Origin: an uncultured Bacteroidales bacterium
Lineage (GTDB): Bacteria > Bacteroidota > Bacteroidia > Bacteroidales > Muribaculaceae
Direction: 5' to 3'
Length of the DNA stretch: 64,000 nucleotides
NCBI GenBank assembly: GCA_902782465.1
Contig: CACZNH010000012.1
Coordinates: 1 to 64,000, forward strand
Position 1 is the stretch's first letter, and every line of letters starts with the position of its first letter. Position numbers and translations under genes: made by a program. The notes beneath the pieces were generated by a model, which worked only from the letters and a program-made list of their open reading frames with translations, searched no databases and was not told the origin of the DNA. Positions 54,761 through 64,000 of this stretch are shown one piece after another.

Positions 54761-57490
54761 ATGCAACTGATTAGATACATTATACTGGCCATTGCGGCCC
54801 TAAGCATACAAATTGCTGATGCTCAAGCTGTCATCAAGGGGACAGTGCTTGACGCCGAGACGCTGGAGCCTGTCATTGGTGCCACCATTGGCGACGCTAA
54901 ATCAGGCAAAGTGCTTACTGTCACTCAGGCTGACGGCACCTTTGCCATACCTAAAAATAATGAGGTCCAACTGAGAATTTCCTCTATCGGCTATAAGGCG
55001 CTGGTGACAGCTCCCACTGCCGATGGTCGTTACCTGCTGCATGCCGAGGTGAGCCAGTTAGGAGAAGTGGTGGTGACGGCACAGGAGAACCGTGGTTTGA
55101 CAACATCGTCCAAAATTGAGAAACACGCCATGGAGCACTTGCAGCCATCGAGTTTCTCTGATTTGCTGGAGTTGTTACCCGGCGGCCGCAGCTTGGACCC
55201 GTCATTGAGCACGCCCAACAACATCCACATCCGCGAGATTTCCACGGGCAACAGCAACTATGCCACCTCCTCGCTTGGTACCAGTTTCATCATCGACGGC
55301 GCTCCCATCTCGACTGGCGCCAACATGCAATATCTTGCCGGCGCGTGGGATGATATGGCCACCAGCCGCGACAACACCAATGCCGGTGTGGACATGCGCG
55401 GCATCTCGACCGATGACATCGAGAGTGTCGAGATCGTGCGCGGCATCCCCTCAGTGGAATATGGTGACCTGACTAGCGGTCTGGTGAAAATTGAACGCCG
55501 CCGTGGTGGCCACGACTTGAAATTCCGCCTAAAGGCCGACATGGGCTCTAAACTGTTGTATGCAGCCAAGGATTTTGAATGGGAGCAACACCACCTCACC
55601 CTTAACGTGAGTGCCGATTACCTAGATGCTAAAGCCGACCCTCGCAACCGGTATGAGAACTATAAGCGCCTGACTTTTTCCACCCGATTGAGAAAATGCT
55701 GGGAGCACAAGGATTACAGCCTTACCCTCTCATCCAATATTGACTTTTCCAGGTCGCTCGACAACGACAAGGAAGACATCGACCAGACCTATAGCGCCGA
55801 GGACTCCTATCGGTCAAGTTACAACCGCTATGCCCTGTTGAATGCATTGCAATACAAGAGCAAACAAAATTCATGGTTCAAATCGGCAGAGTTGACGGTT
55901 TCGGCATCGCTCGAGAACGATCTAATTGAACGAACTCGCCTGATGCAACTATCGCGCATGACCGTTGCCCCCCTGTCCAAAGAAGAAGGCGAGAATGATG
56001 CCTACATTCTCCCGTTTAAGTATATGGGACATCATGAGGTGGAAGGCAAACCCGTGAATGCCTATATTAAACTGAATGCCCGCTTGCAGATTCCTAATAA
56101 CCGACTATCAAACACGCTGCTGCTGGGTATGGACTGGAACCTGGACAAGAACCTGGGGCGCGGACAGATGTTTGACCCACGCACGCCGGTATATACCAGC
56201 ATCTCGTCACGGGCTCGTTCCCTCAAGGAGATTCCCGCCAATCATCGCCTGTCAGCCTATGCCGAGGAAAGCTTGAAATGGCCCACTGCCATTGGAACGC
56301 TTGAAGCCACAGCAGGCATCCGAGGCTCATTGCTGCTCAACCTGGATGATGACTACAGGATGAACGGCAAAGTTTATTGGGACCCGCGCGTCAATATTGG
56401 CTACACGTTGCCCAGGTTGTCATTCTTTGGCCAACCGACATTCATTCGTGTTTCTGGGGGCATCGGCCAGCACACCAAGATGCCCACCATGGAGCAGATG
56501 TTCCCAGACCTGCTCTACATCGACTTCATCCAGTTGAACTACTATCACGACAATCCCGATTACAGGCGCATTAACCTGATGACCTATATCGTCAATCCGC
56601 GTAACACTGCACTAGAGCCTGCCCGGAACCTCAAGAAAGAGGTGTCGATTGATATCAACATTGGCGGCAACAGGCTAGCGATAACGGCATTCCGCGAGAA
56701 GATGACGTCGGGGTTCCGCATGCAGTCCTATTATCGGACATTTCAATACAAGCAATATGACGCCAGTGTCATCGATGCCGCTAGCCTCACTGGGCAGCCC
56801 GAACTCGATGACCTACCATTCACGCTCATCAACGAGTTGGCCGGATATGGCAACTACACCAACGGCAGTATGACACTGAAAGAGGGAATCGAATATACCC
56901 TCGAGACCAAGCGATTCCCCGTCATCCTGACGCGCCTGACCATCAATGGTGCCTACTTCCGCACGACCTACAATAATTCCATCGTGGATTCCTACCGCCC
57001 GAGTCAGGTGATTGACAATCGCCAGATCCAGTACGTGGGACTGTATGCCAACGACGACGGTTCGGTAAGGGAGTCTTTCAACACCAATTTCACGCTCGAC
57101 ACCGATGTGCCGCGCCTCAAGCTGGGTTTCTCGTTTTCAGCCCAATGCATGTGGTTCACCACCTCACAGCGCAAGGAGGTCAGCAACTATCCTGTCCAGT
57201 ACATCGCCCCCGACGGCAGCATCCACGATTGGCAGGACAGTGACGCCGATGACATATACCTGCGCTGGCTCGTCAGGGACAATACGCCCTCGCTGTTCGA
57301 GAAGAACCGTGTCCCGTTTGCCATGAATGTCAATATGAAGGTCACCAAGAAACTATTTGACGACCGTCTCCACGTCGCCATGTTCTGTAACAAGCTGTGG
57401 GACTACACGCCCGACTATGACAGCCGCGGCACGACTATCCGTCGCCATGTCACCCCTTACTTCGGACTCGAAATGAACATCAAGCTATGA
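54761..57490 (+). CDS. TonB-dependent receptor with carboxypeptidase-like N-terminal domain (M16-associated)
   Basis: An outer-membrane transporter of about 909 aa from MQLIRYIILAIAALSIQIADAQ. It has a carboxypeptidase-regulatory-like domain (VIKGTVLDAETLEPVIGATIG, about 24-90), a plug with LGEVVVTAQENRGLTTSSKIEKHAMEHLQPSSFSDLLELLPGG, and ISTDDIESVEIVRGIPSVEYGDLTSGLVKIERR. A barrel ending in YFGLEMNIKL completes it. No SusD partner follows, so the ligand is probably not a SusD-captured glycan; lipoproteins and a peptidase follow instead. The stop overlaps the next start by 4 bases. Confidence 0.88.
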   Translation: MQLIRYIILAIAALSIQIADAQAVIKGTVLDAETLEPVIGATIGDAKSGKVLTVTQADGTFAIPKNNEVQLRISSIGYKALVTAPTADGRYLLHAEVSQLGEVVVTAQENRGLTTSSKIEKHAMEHLQPSSFSDLLELLPGGRSLDPSLSTPNNIHIREISTGNSNYATSSLGTSFIIDGAPISTGANMQYLAGAWDDMATSRDNTNAGVDMRGISTDDIESVEIVRGIPSVEYGDLTSGLVKIERRRGGHDLKFRLKADMGSKLLYAAKDFEWEQHHLTLNVSADYLDAKADPRNRYENYKRLTFSTRLRKCWEHKDYSLTLSSNIDFSRSLDNDKEDIDQTYSAEDSYRSSYNRYALLNALQYKSKQNSWFKSAELTVSASLENDLIERTRLMQLSRMTVAPLSKEEGENDAYILPFKYMGHHEVEGKPVNAYIKLNARLQIPNNRLSNTLLLGMDWNLDKNLGRGQMFDPRTPVYTSISSRARSLKEIPANHRLSAYAEESLKWPTAIGTLEATAGIRGSLLLNLDDDYRMNGKVYWDPRVNIGYTLPRLSFFGQPTFIRVSGGIGQHTKMPTMEQMFPDLLYIDFIQLNYYHDNPDYRRINLMTYIVNPRNTALEPARNLKKEVSIDINIGGNRLAITAFREKMTSGFRMQSYYRTFQYKQYDASVIDAASLTGQPELDDLPFTLINELAGYGNYTNGSMTLKEGIEYTLETKRFPVILTRLTINGAYFRTTYNNSIVDSYRPSQVIDNRQIQYVGLYANDDGSVRESFNTNFTLDTDVPRLKLGFSFSAQCMWFTTSQRKEVSNYPVQYIAPDGSIHDWQDSDADDIYLRWLVRDNTPSLFEKNRVPFAMNVNMKVTKKLFDDRLHVAMFCNKLWDYTPDYDSRGTTIRRHVTPYFGLEMNIKL

Positions 57491-57870
57491 AACAAAACAT
57501 TTTTTTCCTGTTATCGATAACATTTGTCATGCTGTTCACTGCCTGCGCCCCAGTGGAAGACGACATCTTCACCACCGCATGCATCACGGTCACAGCCGAG
57601 GGCAACGAGTCCATTACCAGTGTCCAGGCACAGGTAAAACTGACCAATGTGAATACGCGACAAGTCACGACAGTAGCCGACTTTAACGGCACCAGCGTGA
57701 CGGTGGAACTATTGCGTGGCGCTTATCAGATAGACATTGAAGGCGTTGCCACCTGCCAATCACCAGGCAATTCCATTCGCATGCGTCAGTTCCGCTGCCA
57801 GAGTGACTATGAGGAATTCATCAGCCGCGACATCAATGAGGTCACATTAAAAACCATCTTCCTCGACTGA
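57487..57870 (+). CDS. Small lipoprotein of the TonB-M16 locus
   Basis: A 127-aa lipoprotein (MKQNIFFLLSITFVMLFTAC, lipobox FTAC). The mature part is a small beta domain: VQAQVKLTNVNTRQVTTVADFNGTSVTVELLRGAYQIDIEG. The segment LTNVNTRQVTTV is very like LTNVQTNQVTTI in the larger lipoprotein at 59412, so the two share a domain. It probably sits on the outer membrane as an accessory to the receptor. It overlaps the receptor stop by 4 bases (ATGA). Confidence 0.75.
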   Translation: MKQNIFFLLSITFVMLFTACAPVEDDIFTTACITVTAEGNESITSVQAQVKLTNVNTRQVTTVADFNGTSVTVELLRGAYQIDIEGVATCQSPGNSIRMRQFRCQSDYEEFISRDINEVTLKTIFLD

Positions 57871-57871
57871 C

Positions 57872-59368
57872 ATGAAACGCCATTACTTGCTCATACTTAT
57901 CCTCGTAGCCATTCAAGTGGCAGCTGTGGCCTCCAATGCCGACACGGCACTGGTCGAACACACGTCGTTAGGGAGGATTCCTATGCTGGAGGCTGTGCGC
58001 AACCCTGCCCTGCATGGCATGGTTTATCAGGCCCCGTACTCTCAGTTGGCATTGGGCATCGACCTGCAGCACCAGACCCAGGCCTTCGTCCCCGAGAAAG
58101 GCAGCGGCTTTACCCTGCCCTACCTCAAAGTGAACACGTTCCATCCCTTGAACGGGCGTTCCACCGTGTGGGGCGAGGCCTCTTACATGACTGGCAAGGT
58201 GCATGACATCAAGTGGAACTCTACCAGCGACTATGACCTGTTGCAACCCTACATTCTCGCCGACACCCTGGGCGGTGACATACGGCGGGAACGTTACAGC
58301 ATCTCGGGTGGATATGCTACCAGCATCAACAAATGGCAGTTGGGAGCCGAGATGCACGTCCGTGCTGAGCAGGAATACCGCAGCCGTGACCCGCGCATGA
58401 GGGGGATCGTCACCGACTTGACCTTGAGTCTGGGCGGCGGTTATGACTTAGAGCGTTATCGCATAGGAGCCGCTGTTGAGGGCAATATTTACAAGCAGAC
58501 CAACAGCGTCGCCTTCTATCGTGAGGAAGGCGTCATCCCCGAGTATCAGATGACAGGTCTAGGCACTGAATACAGCCGTTTCTCGGGCGACAAGCGCAGC
58601 CTCTATTATGACGGAGGTGGTGTGGCCGTCATGCTGCATGCCTCCCCAATCAACCAGAGCGGCCCCTATGCCGACGTCACCCTTGACGAGCACCGTTATC
58701 ACCGCAAACTCGCTGAATTTAACTCCATGCCGCTCACCGACCTCTATAACGAACACGTGGGGGCGACAATCGGCTGGAAACTAGAAAAGATTCACCGTCT
58801 AGCCGTGTTTGGACACGCTGACTATACTAGGCGCACAGGCAATGAGCACGTCGGTGGCACGTCCGATGCCCGCTACTTCCCTGTCATCGCTTGCCTGACG
58901 ATGTACAAAAGCCATATACTGGATACCTATGCTGGTGCGCTCTATGGCCGAGCCAACTGGAACGTCAACATAACAGCGGGATATCGAGCAGTGAGTGAAG
59001 AATATGTCTATCCTCATCGGCAGATGGATGCCAGCCACGTTTACGGCAAGTTGCGTGGGCAGTGCTTCATCCGTCCGGCAGACAAATGGTTACTGACGGT
59101 GGATGTCCATGCCTCCTACTATGCAAAAGCCAGTGACAAACTCAACATGCCGCTTGCCAACATGGATGCTGCATTTACCCGCTTGATTCAACACAAGCAC
59201 AAATTTGCTATAGCCAATTATACCGATTTTGGTGCCAAGGCGCGGGCCGATTACGCCCTGAATCAGTCCCGCTATGGCCTCTTTGCCGAGGCTGGGGGCG
59301 GCATGACCCTGTGTTCGGCCAGCGAGCACCAAACGGCACTACATTGTTCAATAGGAATTACATTTTAA
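57872..59368 (+). CDS. DUF6850-like outer-membrane beta-barrel protein
   Basis: A 498-aa protein with signal peptide MKRHYLLILILVAIQVAAVASNA. The rest is many alternating amphipathic strands (for example TVWGEASYMTGKVHDIKWN and SISGGYATSINKWQLGAEMHVRAEQEYR) ending in the aromatic C-terminus HCSIGITF, typical of outer-membrane barrels. The composition and position match what I recall as DUF6850, seen beside DUF4876 and TonB receptors. Function unknown; perhaps a second pore or anchoring component. Confidence 0.68.
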   Translation: MKRHYLLILILVAIQVAAVASNADTALVEHTSLGRIPMLEAVRNPALHGMVYQAPYSQLALGIDLQHQTQAFVPEKGSGFTLPYLKVNTFHPLNGRSTVWGEASYMTGKVHDIKWNSTSDYDLLQPYILADTLGGDIRRERYSISGGYATSINKWQLGAEMHVRAEQEYRSRDPRMRGIVTDLTLSLGGGYDLERYRIGAAVEGNIYKQTNSVAFYREEGVIPEYQMTGLGTEYSRFSGDKRSLYYDGGGVAVMLHASPINQSGPYADVTLDEHRYHRKLAEFNSMPLTDLYNEHVGATIGWKLEKIHRLAVFGHADYTRRTGNEHVGGTSDARYFPVIACLTMYKSHILDTYAGALYGRANWNVNITAGYRAVSEEYVYPHRQMDASHVYGKLRGQCFIRPADKWLLTVDVHASYYAKASDKLNMPLANMDAAFTRLIQHKHKFAIANYTDFGAKARADYALNQSRYGLFAEAGGGMTLCSASEHQTALHCSIGITF

Positions 59369-59411
59369 TAACAAATAATTAACAATCAACTCATTAAAAC
59401 AGAAGAAAAGA

Positions 59412-60650
59412 ATGAAAAAGTTTATCTTGAACGGCATCATCGCGATGCTCACGGCAGCTATGTGTTTAACATCTTGCAGCAGTGATGACCCCATACCCGT
59501 CATCCCCACCTCGATGGTAACCCTGGAGATCCCTGCCAACCTGGAGAATGCCGTACTCAGCAATGCGGTCGCCACACTGACCAACGTACAGACCAATCAG
59601 GTCACCACTATCGAAGGAGCCAAGTTTGTCAAGGATGACAATGGTTACAAAATCATGTGCAATGACTTGCAGCAAGGCACCTACAACGTTGTTGTTACCG
59701 GTCATCTTGACTTCACCCTCAACGGCGTTGCCGGACAGAAGGACTTTGAGGTAACCTCGGAAAATGTCGTGATTTCTGAGTCCTCACATGACCTGAAAAT
59801 GGTTGTCTCCACATTCACTGCTCAAGGCGGATTTGTCATCAGTGAGATATTCTTTACTGGCACAACCACTGACGAGGGCAAGTCCTACAGCGGTGACCAG
59901 TACATCATCATCACCAACAACTCGGACGTTACCCTGTATGCCGACAGCATCGCTGTGCTGGAGTCTGCCTTCTTGACGACCACTAAGGAGGACTATACCC
60001 CCGACATCATGTCTACCCATTTCTCGGTACAGGCCTGCTACATGATTCCCGGCAATGGCAAAAGCGTTCCTGTTGAGCCTGGTCAGAGCCTCAAACTGGC
60101 CGTCAACGCCATCAATCACACCGCCGAGCAACCTAACTCTATCGACTTGAGCGACGCCGACTTTGAGTTCTATGACGAGACATCCAACCCCAACTTCACC
60201 GACCCCGACGGTGCAGCACCTAATCTTGACAAGTGGTACTGCTACACGGCCACCATCTACCAGTTCCACAGCCGCGGTTTCAACTCGATGGCCATTGCCA
60301 AGATGAAGACCAGCAAAGAAGATTGGTTGGAGAATTACGTCTATGACGCCACCTACCTGTTCGTGTTCGGTGACTTCTCCAAGGAGATGACCAAGAGCGG
60401 TATCTACAAGGTGCCCAACGAGTGGATTCTGGACGGCGTGAACCTGAGTGTGGAATCGGTGCGCGAGTGGAACGTGCTCGACGCCTCGATTGACGCCGGC
60501 TGGACCTACTGCGGCAAGGTGGATCGTGACGAGACCCGCTTCAACAAGTCAGTGATCCGCAAGCAGGACGCCAATGGCAAGTACATTGACACCAACAACT
60601 CGACCAACGACTTCATTCCCGAGGCTCCCGCTTCGCTGCTCAATAATTAA
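59412..60650 (+). CDS. DUF4876-like lipoprotein
   Basis: A 412-aa lipoprotein (MKKFILNGIIAMLTAAMCLTSC). An N-terminal small beta domain (about 35-125) is shared with the 127-aa lipoprotein. It is followed by the DUF4876-type core: GGFVISEIFFTGTTTDEGKSYSGDQYIIITNNSDVTLYADSIAVLES, then DYTPDIMSTHFSVQACYMIPGNGKSVPVEPGQSLKLAVNAINH, which resembles a lamin-tail-like fold. Probably surface or periplasmic and a partner of the receptor. It ends 5 bases before the M16 gene. Confidence 0.72.
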   Translation: MKKFILNGIIAMLTAAMCLTSCSSDDPIPVIPTSMVTLEIPANLENAVLSNAVATLTNVQTNQVTTIEGAKFVKDDNGYKIMCNDLQQGTYNVVVTGHLDFTLNGVAGQKDFEVTSENVVISESSHDLKMVVSTFTAQGGFVISEIFFTGTTTDEGKSYSGDQYIIITNNSDVTLYADSIAVLESAFLTTTKEDYTPDIMSTHFSVQACYMIPGNGKSVPVEPGQSLKLAVNAINHTAEQPNSIDLSDADFEFYDETSNPNFTDPDGAAPNLDKWYCYTATIYQFHSRGFNSMAIAKMKTSKEDWLENYVYDATYLFVFGDFSKEMTKSGIYKVPNEWILDGVNLSVESVREWNVLDASIDAGWTYCGKVDRDETRFNKSVIRKQDANGKYIDTNNSTNDFIPEAPASLLNN

Positions 60651-60655
60651 TCTCG

Positions 60656-63463
60656 ATGAAGAAGTATATATTATTTCTTATAGCACTGGTGCTGCTGCCC
60701 TTGTGGGCGGCAGCCCAGTTGCCTCAAGACCCTGACGTGCGCACGGGCACCCTCAAAAACGGCATGACCTACTACATCCGCCACAATGCCAAGGAATCAG
60801 GCCTCGCCGACTTTTACATTGCCCAGCGCGTGGGCTCTATCCTTGAGGAGCCCCGCCAGCGCGGTTTGGCTCATTTCCTGGAGCACATGGCCTTCAACGG
60901 GACCAAGAATTTCCCTGGCAAGAACGGCAAGCCCGGCATCGTGCCCTGGTGCGAGAGCATCGGTGTGAAATTCGGTGCTAATCTTAATGCCTATACCTCG
61001 ATCGACCAGACGGTCTATCACATCGGCTCGGCTCCGCTCACCCGCGAGGGCATCATCGATTCCTGCCTGCTAGTACTGCACGACTGGAGCCACTACCTGC
61101 TGCTCGAGGACGAGGAGATTGACAAGGAACGCGGCGTTATCCACGAGGAATGGCGCACCCGCCGGGCTGGAATGGCCGTGCAACGCATGCAGGAGGATGT
61201 CCTGCCCATCATCTATCAAGGGACAAAATATGAGGACTGCATGCCCATCGGCTCGATGGACATCGTTGACCATTTCCCCTATCAGGACCTGCGCGACTAT
61301 TATCAGAAATGGTACCGCCCCGACCTGCAGGCCATCGTTATTGTGGGCGACTTTGACGTGAACAAGATGGAGAAGAAAATCAAGAAAGTGTTCTCATCCA
61401 TCCCCATGCCCAAGAAACCCGCCGAACGCGTCTATTATCCCGTGGGAAACAACGACAAGATGATTGTCGCCATTGAGAAGGACGCCGAGCAGCCCATCGT
61501 GCTGTGCCATCTCTATCAGAAACGTGACGCCACGCCCGACAACGAGAAAGATAACGAGGCCTACCTGCGCGACAGCTACATTGACGACCTCATCAGCACT
61601 ATGCTCAATGACCGTTTTGCAGAACTGCGACAGCAACCCGGTTCGCCCGTCCAGAGCGCGACAGGCCGCGCCTCCACATTCTTCATCAGCCGCACCAAGG
61701 AGGCCTTTGCCTTGAGCATCAGCTGTAAGCAGGACAACATCCTGGGCGGCATCATCGCGGCTGTGGGCATTGCCGAGCAGGCCCGCCAGCATGGCTTTAC
61801 CCAGGGCGAACTGGACCGCGCCAAGAAACTCTTCCTCAATGCCGCCGAGCGTCGCTATAACATGCGCGATGACTACCGCAACTCGCACTATGTCAACGCC
61901 TGCGTGAGCCACTTTTTAACGGGTGAGCCGCTGGTATCGGTGGGGTTTGAATTGGAAAACAACCGCAAACTGGACCGCGACGTCACCCTTGATGAGGTCA
62001 ATGCCGCAACACGTGACTTGATTACCGACCAGAACCAAGTCGTGGTCATGTACGCCCCCGACAAGCAGGAGGTGATACTTCCCAGTGAGGCCCAGATTGA
62101 GCAGGTCATTCTGGCTGCCCAGCGTCTAAACTACGCGCCTTACACCGAGCAGCAGTTGGCCGACAGGCTGATTGACCAACTGCCCCAGCCTGGAACGATT
62201 GTCAGCGAGAAGCCCTATAAGCATGGTTTTACCGAGTTCACCCTGTCCAACGGCATGAAGGTCTATACCCGCAAGACCGATTTCACCGCTGATGCCGTCT
62301 CTCTGGAAATGGAGGGCGAGGGCGGCACCTCGCTCTACGGCGACGAGGATATCCCTAACTTCAGCCTCATTTCCAGCTGCGTGAGCGAGGCGGGTGTGGG
62401 GGATTTTGACATCCTCACACTGCGCAAGATGCTCATGGGCAAGTCGGTACGCGTCAGCCCATCAATTGGCTCCAAGAGCCAGAGCATCAATGGCTCCTCA
62501 TCGGTGAAAGACATGAAGACCATGTTTGAGCTGGCACACCTGTACTTCACCTCACCACGACGTGACACCACGGCATTTAACGAGTTCATCAGCCGCAACC
62601 GCTCGTTCCTCACCAACCGCAATGCCTCGCCCAAGGTGGACTATAACGATTCCATCCGTGCCATCTTTTACGGTCATCATCCGCGCATGGAGCCTGTCGT
62701 GCAATCCACACTCGACCATGTGAGCTATGACCGCATCATGCAAATCTATCAAGAGCGATTTAGCGACGCGTCCAATTTCAAGACGGTCATCATCGGCAAC
62801 TATGACGAGCAGGAACTGCGCCAGCTGTTGTGCCAATACCTTGCTTGCCTGCCTTCCACCGGGAAGCACGAGCAGACCAATTACAGCAATATTCCGCAAA
62901 TCGTGGGTGGTCAGGCGGTTCACAAGTTCACCAAGAAAATGGCCACACCGCTGGTCAATGTCAGCATTTACTATACCGCTGACGTACCGTTCACCGCTCA
63001 GAGCGACCTGGAGCTGGACTTCTTGAAGCGTTGCCTATCCATTGCCTATACCGACTCGGTGCGTGAGGAGAAAGGCGGCACCTATGGTGTGAGCGTCGAT
63101 TTTGAACTGGCTAAAGATGACCAACCCAACGCCACCTTCAAAATCTCGTACAATGCCGATCCCGACCGTTACAATGAACTCAATCCCATCATCTACCAAC
63201 AATTGCAGAATATAGCAGATAACGGCCCACTTGAGTCCAGCATGGACAAGGTGAAACTATACCTTACTAAGCAGTATGCCCAAATGGCCATCACCAATGA
63301 CTATTGGAGCTATATCATCTGGCATGAGCTGGACGATGATGTGGACTTTGACCGTGACTACTGCAAGATGGTAGAAAACATGACCGCAGCCGAAGTGCAA
63401 CGTATGGCTCAGCGCCTGCTGGCCGCGGAACGCTGCATCGAGGTTACCATGCTATCAGAGTAA
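60656..63463 (+). CDS. M16-family (insulinase/pitrilysin-like) zinc metallopeptidase
   Basis: A 935-aa periplasmic peptidase with signal peptide MKKYILFLIALVLLPLWAAAQ. The inverted zinc motif HxxEH is intact: GLAHFLEHMAFNGT (His73, Glu76, His77), with the third ligand region in KERGVIHEEWR. Two full M16 repeats follow (about 25-480 and 500-935), so it is the long, self-contained clam-shell type that degrades peptides in an enclosed chamber. It is last in the operon. With the TonB receptor it recalls the FusA/FusC uptake-and-cleavage pair of Pectobacterium, though the ligand here is unknown. Confidence 0.92.
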   Translation: MKKYILFLIALVLLPLWAAAQLPQDPDVRTGTLKNGMTYYIRHNAKESGLADFYIAQRVGSILEEPRQRGLAHFLEHMAFNGTKNFPGKNGKPGIVPWCESIGVKFGANLNAYTSIDQTVYHIGSAPLTREGIIDSCLLVLHDWSHYLLLEDEEIDKERGVIHEEWRTRRAGMAVQRMQEDVLPIIYQGTKYEDCMPIGSMDIVDHFPYQDLRDYYQKWYRPDLQAIVIVGDFDVNKMEKKIKKVFSSIPMPKKPAERVYYPVGNNDKMIVAIEKDAEQPIVLCHLYQKRDATPDNEKDNEAYLRDSYIDDLISTMLNDRFAELRQQPGSPVQSATGRASTFFISRTKEAFALSISCKQDNILGGIIAAVGIAEQARQHGFTQGELDRAKKLFLNAAERRYNMRDDYRNSHYVNACVSHFLTGEPLVSVGFELENNRKLDRDVTLDEVNAATRDLITDQNQVVVMYAPDKQEVILPSEAQIEQVILAAQRLNYAPYTEQQLADRLIDQLPQPGTIVSEKPYKHGFTEFTLSNGMKVYTRKTDFTADAVSLEMEGEGGTSLYGDEDIPNFSLISSCVSEAGVGDFDILTLRKMLMGKSVRVSPSIGSKSQSINGSSSVKDMKTMFELAHLYFTSPRRDTTAFNEFISRNRSFLTNRNASPKVDYNDSIRAIFYGHHPRMEPVVQSTLDHVSYDRIMQIYQERFSDASNFKTVIIGNYDEQELRQLLCQYLACLPSTGKHEQTNYSNIPQIVGGQAVHKFTKKMATPLVNVSIYYTADVPFTAQSDLELDFLKRCLSIAYTDSVREEKGGTYGVSVDFELAKDDQPNATFKISYNADPDRYNELNPIIYQQLQNIADNGPLESSMDKVKLYLTKQYAQMAITNDYWSYIIWHELDDDVDFDRDYCKMVENMTAAEVQRMAQRLLAAERCIEVTMLSE

Positions 63464-63494
63464 CCCATATAAGCATCAGCCGTTTGACGGCATT

Positions 63495-63525
63495 AATGCC
63501 CCCATCATTTTTGGGGGCATTTCTT
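63495..63525 (+). terminator. Terminator after the M16 gene
   Basis: AATGCCCCC (63495-63503) pairs with GGGGGCATT (63513-63521), followed by TTCTT. Confidence 0.8.
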
Positions 63526-63572
63526 GTCATAAATACCTAATAATGATGATTGCATGGGAAGTTTTCAACCAA

Positions 63573-63580
63573 TAACTTTG
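63573..63580 (+). promoter_or_regulatory. -7 box for the ScdA-like gene
   Basis: TAACTTTG on plus matches TAnnTTTG and would give a leader of about 115 nt before the ATG at 63703. The leader contains an imperfect inverted repeat (TTAATGATTAAAGG against the CATTATCCTTTATCCATTA region). No strong -33 box was seen. Confidence 0.4.
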
Positions 63581-63702
63581 CAACGGTGAAAAACAGCTGT
63601 CGCGGTGCATAAAGGTTAATGATTAAAGGTTTAGGGGGCGGATGCCATCATTAAACATTATCCTTTATCCATTATGCAGCGAGCAGCGCGAGCTTTATAG
63701 TC

Positions 63703-64000
63703 ATGAGAGAACAGAAGATATATGAGGCCGACGACAAGATGATATCGCTCATTGGCGATAACTATAATCTGTTGCAGGCGCTAGGAAGCTTTGGTATCAG
63801 TCTGGGTTTTGGTGACAAGACTGTTCGTGAAACCTGTGAGAGCAATGGTGTGGACACACATACGTTTCTGGCTGTGGTTAATTATACCATCAACGGCATT
63901 GGGGTCGCCGAAGACGATGAGCGCATCTCAGTTTCCACCCTATTGCATTATCTTGAAGCCAGCCATGCCTATTTCATCGACTTCCAGTTGCCCTACATCC
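63703..64000 (+). CDS. ScdA/hemerythrin-like iron-sulfur repair protein, 3' end outside window
   Basis: An open frame of 99 codons runs off the right edge. It begins MREQKIYEADDKMISLIGDNYNLLQALGSFGISLGFGDKTVRETCESNGVD, like the N-terminal ScdA_N (DUF542-type) domain. It continues LLHYLEASHAYFIDFQLPYI, like the first helix of a hemerythrin-like di-iron domain with His and acidic ligands. Such proteins repair iron-sulfur clusters after nitrosative or oxidative stress. It is separated from the M16 operon by a terminator and has its own promoter box. Confidence 0.72.
   Translation, partial: MREQKIYEADDKMISLIGDNYNLLQALGSFGISLGFGDKTVRETCESNGVDTHTFLAVVNYTINGIGVAEDDERISVSTLLHYLEASHAYFIDFQLPYI

Overview
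The window looks like a chromosomal segment of a gut-type Bacteroidales bacterium (Prevotella, Bacteroides or Muribaculaceae-like). The reasons are SusC/SusD pairs, many TonB-dependent receptors, TAnnTTTG-type -7 promoter boxes, weak or absent Shine-Dalgarno signals, and fused corrin-ring enzymes. No rRNA, complete tRNA, CRISPR array, transposase or integrase is visible.

Layout. (1) 1-5162, minus strand: a type I restriction-modification locus, hsdR-hsdM-hsdS, with hsdS running off the left edge. (2) 5343-7147: a CoiA-like nuclease gene, a small membrane protein gene, and a strongly base-paired candidate non-coding RNA of about 200 nt. (3) 7195-20425: a phage-like element. On the minus strand it has two small DNA-binding regulators, a replication initiator, a DnaC-like loader, an ArdA antirestriction protein, a ClpP-type head protease with scaffold tail, an HK97-like capsid protein, a phosphoribosyltransferase-fold protein, a PLD-like protein and terminase. 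An XRE repressor is divergent. No portal, tail, lysis or integrase gene is recognisable, so it resembles a capsid-encoding satellite or a remnant. (4) 20505-20620: the 3' half of a tRNA-Arg(UCU) gene with a terminator, which looks like an attachment-site scar.

(5) 20664-43218: a vitamin B12 block of about 22.5 kb. A cobalamin riboswitch leads two TonB receptors that flank a lipoprotein CbiK-type cobaltochelatase. Four fused corrin-ring enzymes follow (CbiH-CbiC, CbiE-CbiT, CbiG-CbiF, CbiJ-CbiD), then btuF-btuC on minus, cobS-cobC-cobU-cobT on plus, and cbiA-pduO-cbiP-cobD-cbiB on minus. Together these cover most of the anaerobic route from sirohydrochlorin to adenosylcobalamin. CbiL, uroporphyrinogen-III methyltransferase and BtuD are not in the window.

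(6) 43304-43490: a second scar-like repeat, followed by a broken epimerase fragment. (7) 43954-54341: a polysaccharide utilisation locus (SusC, SusD, a GH43-like multidomain protein, a GH144-like glucanase and a GH3 beta-glucosidase), probably for beta-1,2-glucan. (8) 54417-54606: a third copy of the scar-like repeat. (9) 54761-63463: a TonB receptor, a small lipoprotein, a DUF6850-like barrel, a DUF4876-like lipoprotein and an M16 metallopeptidase, suggesting uptake and proteolysis of a peptide or protein ligand. (10) 63703-end: the start of a ScdA/hemerythrin-like iron-sulfur repair protein.

The three scar-like repeats share a tRNA-3'-end core and lie at the boundaries of functional blocks. 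This suggests the region grew by repeated insertion at one tRNA-derived site.
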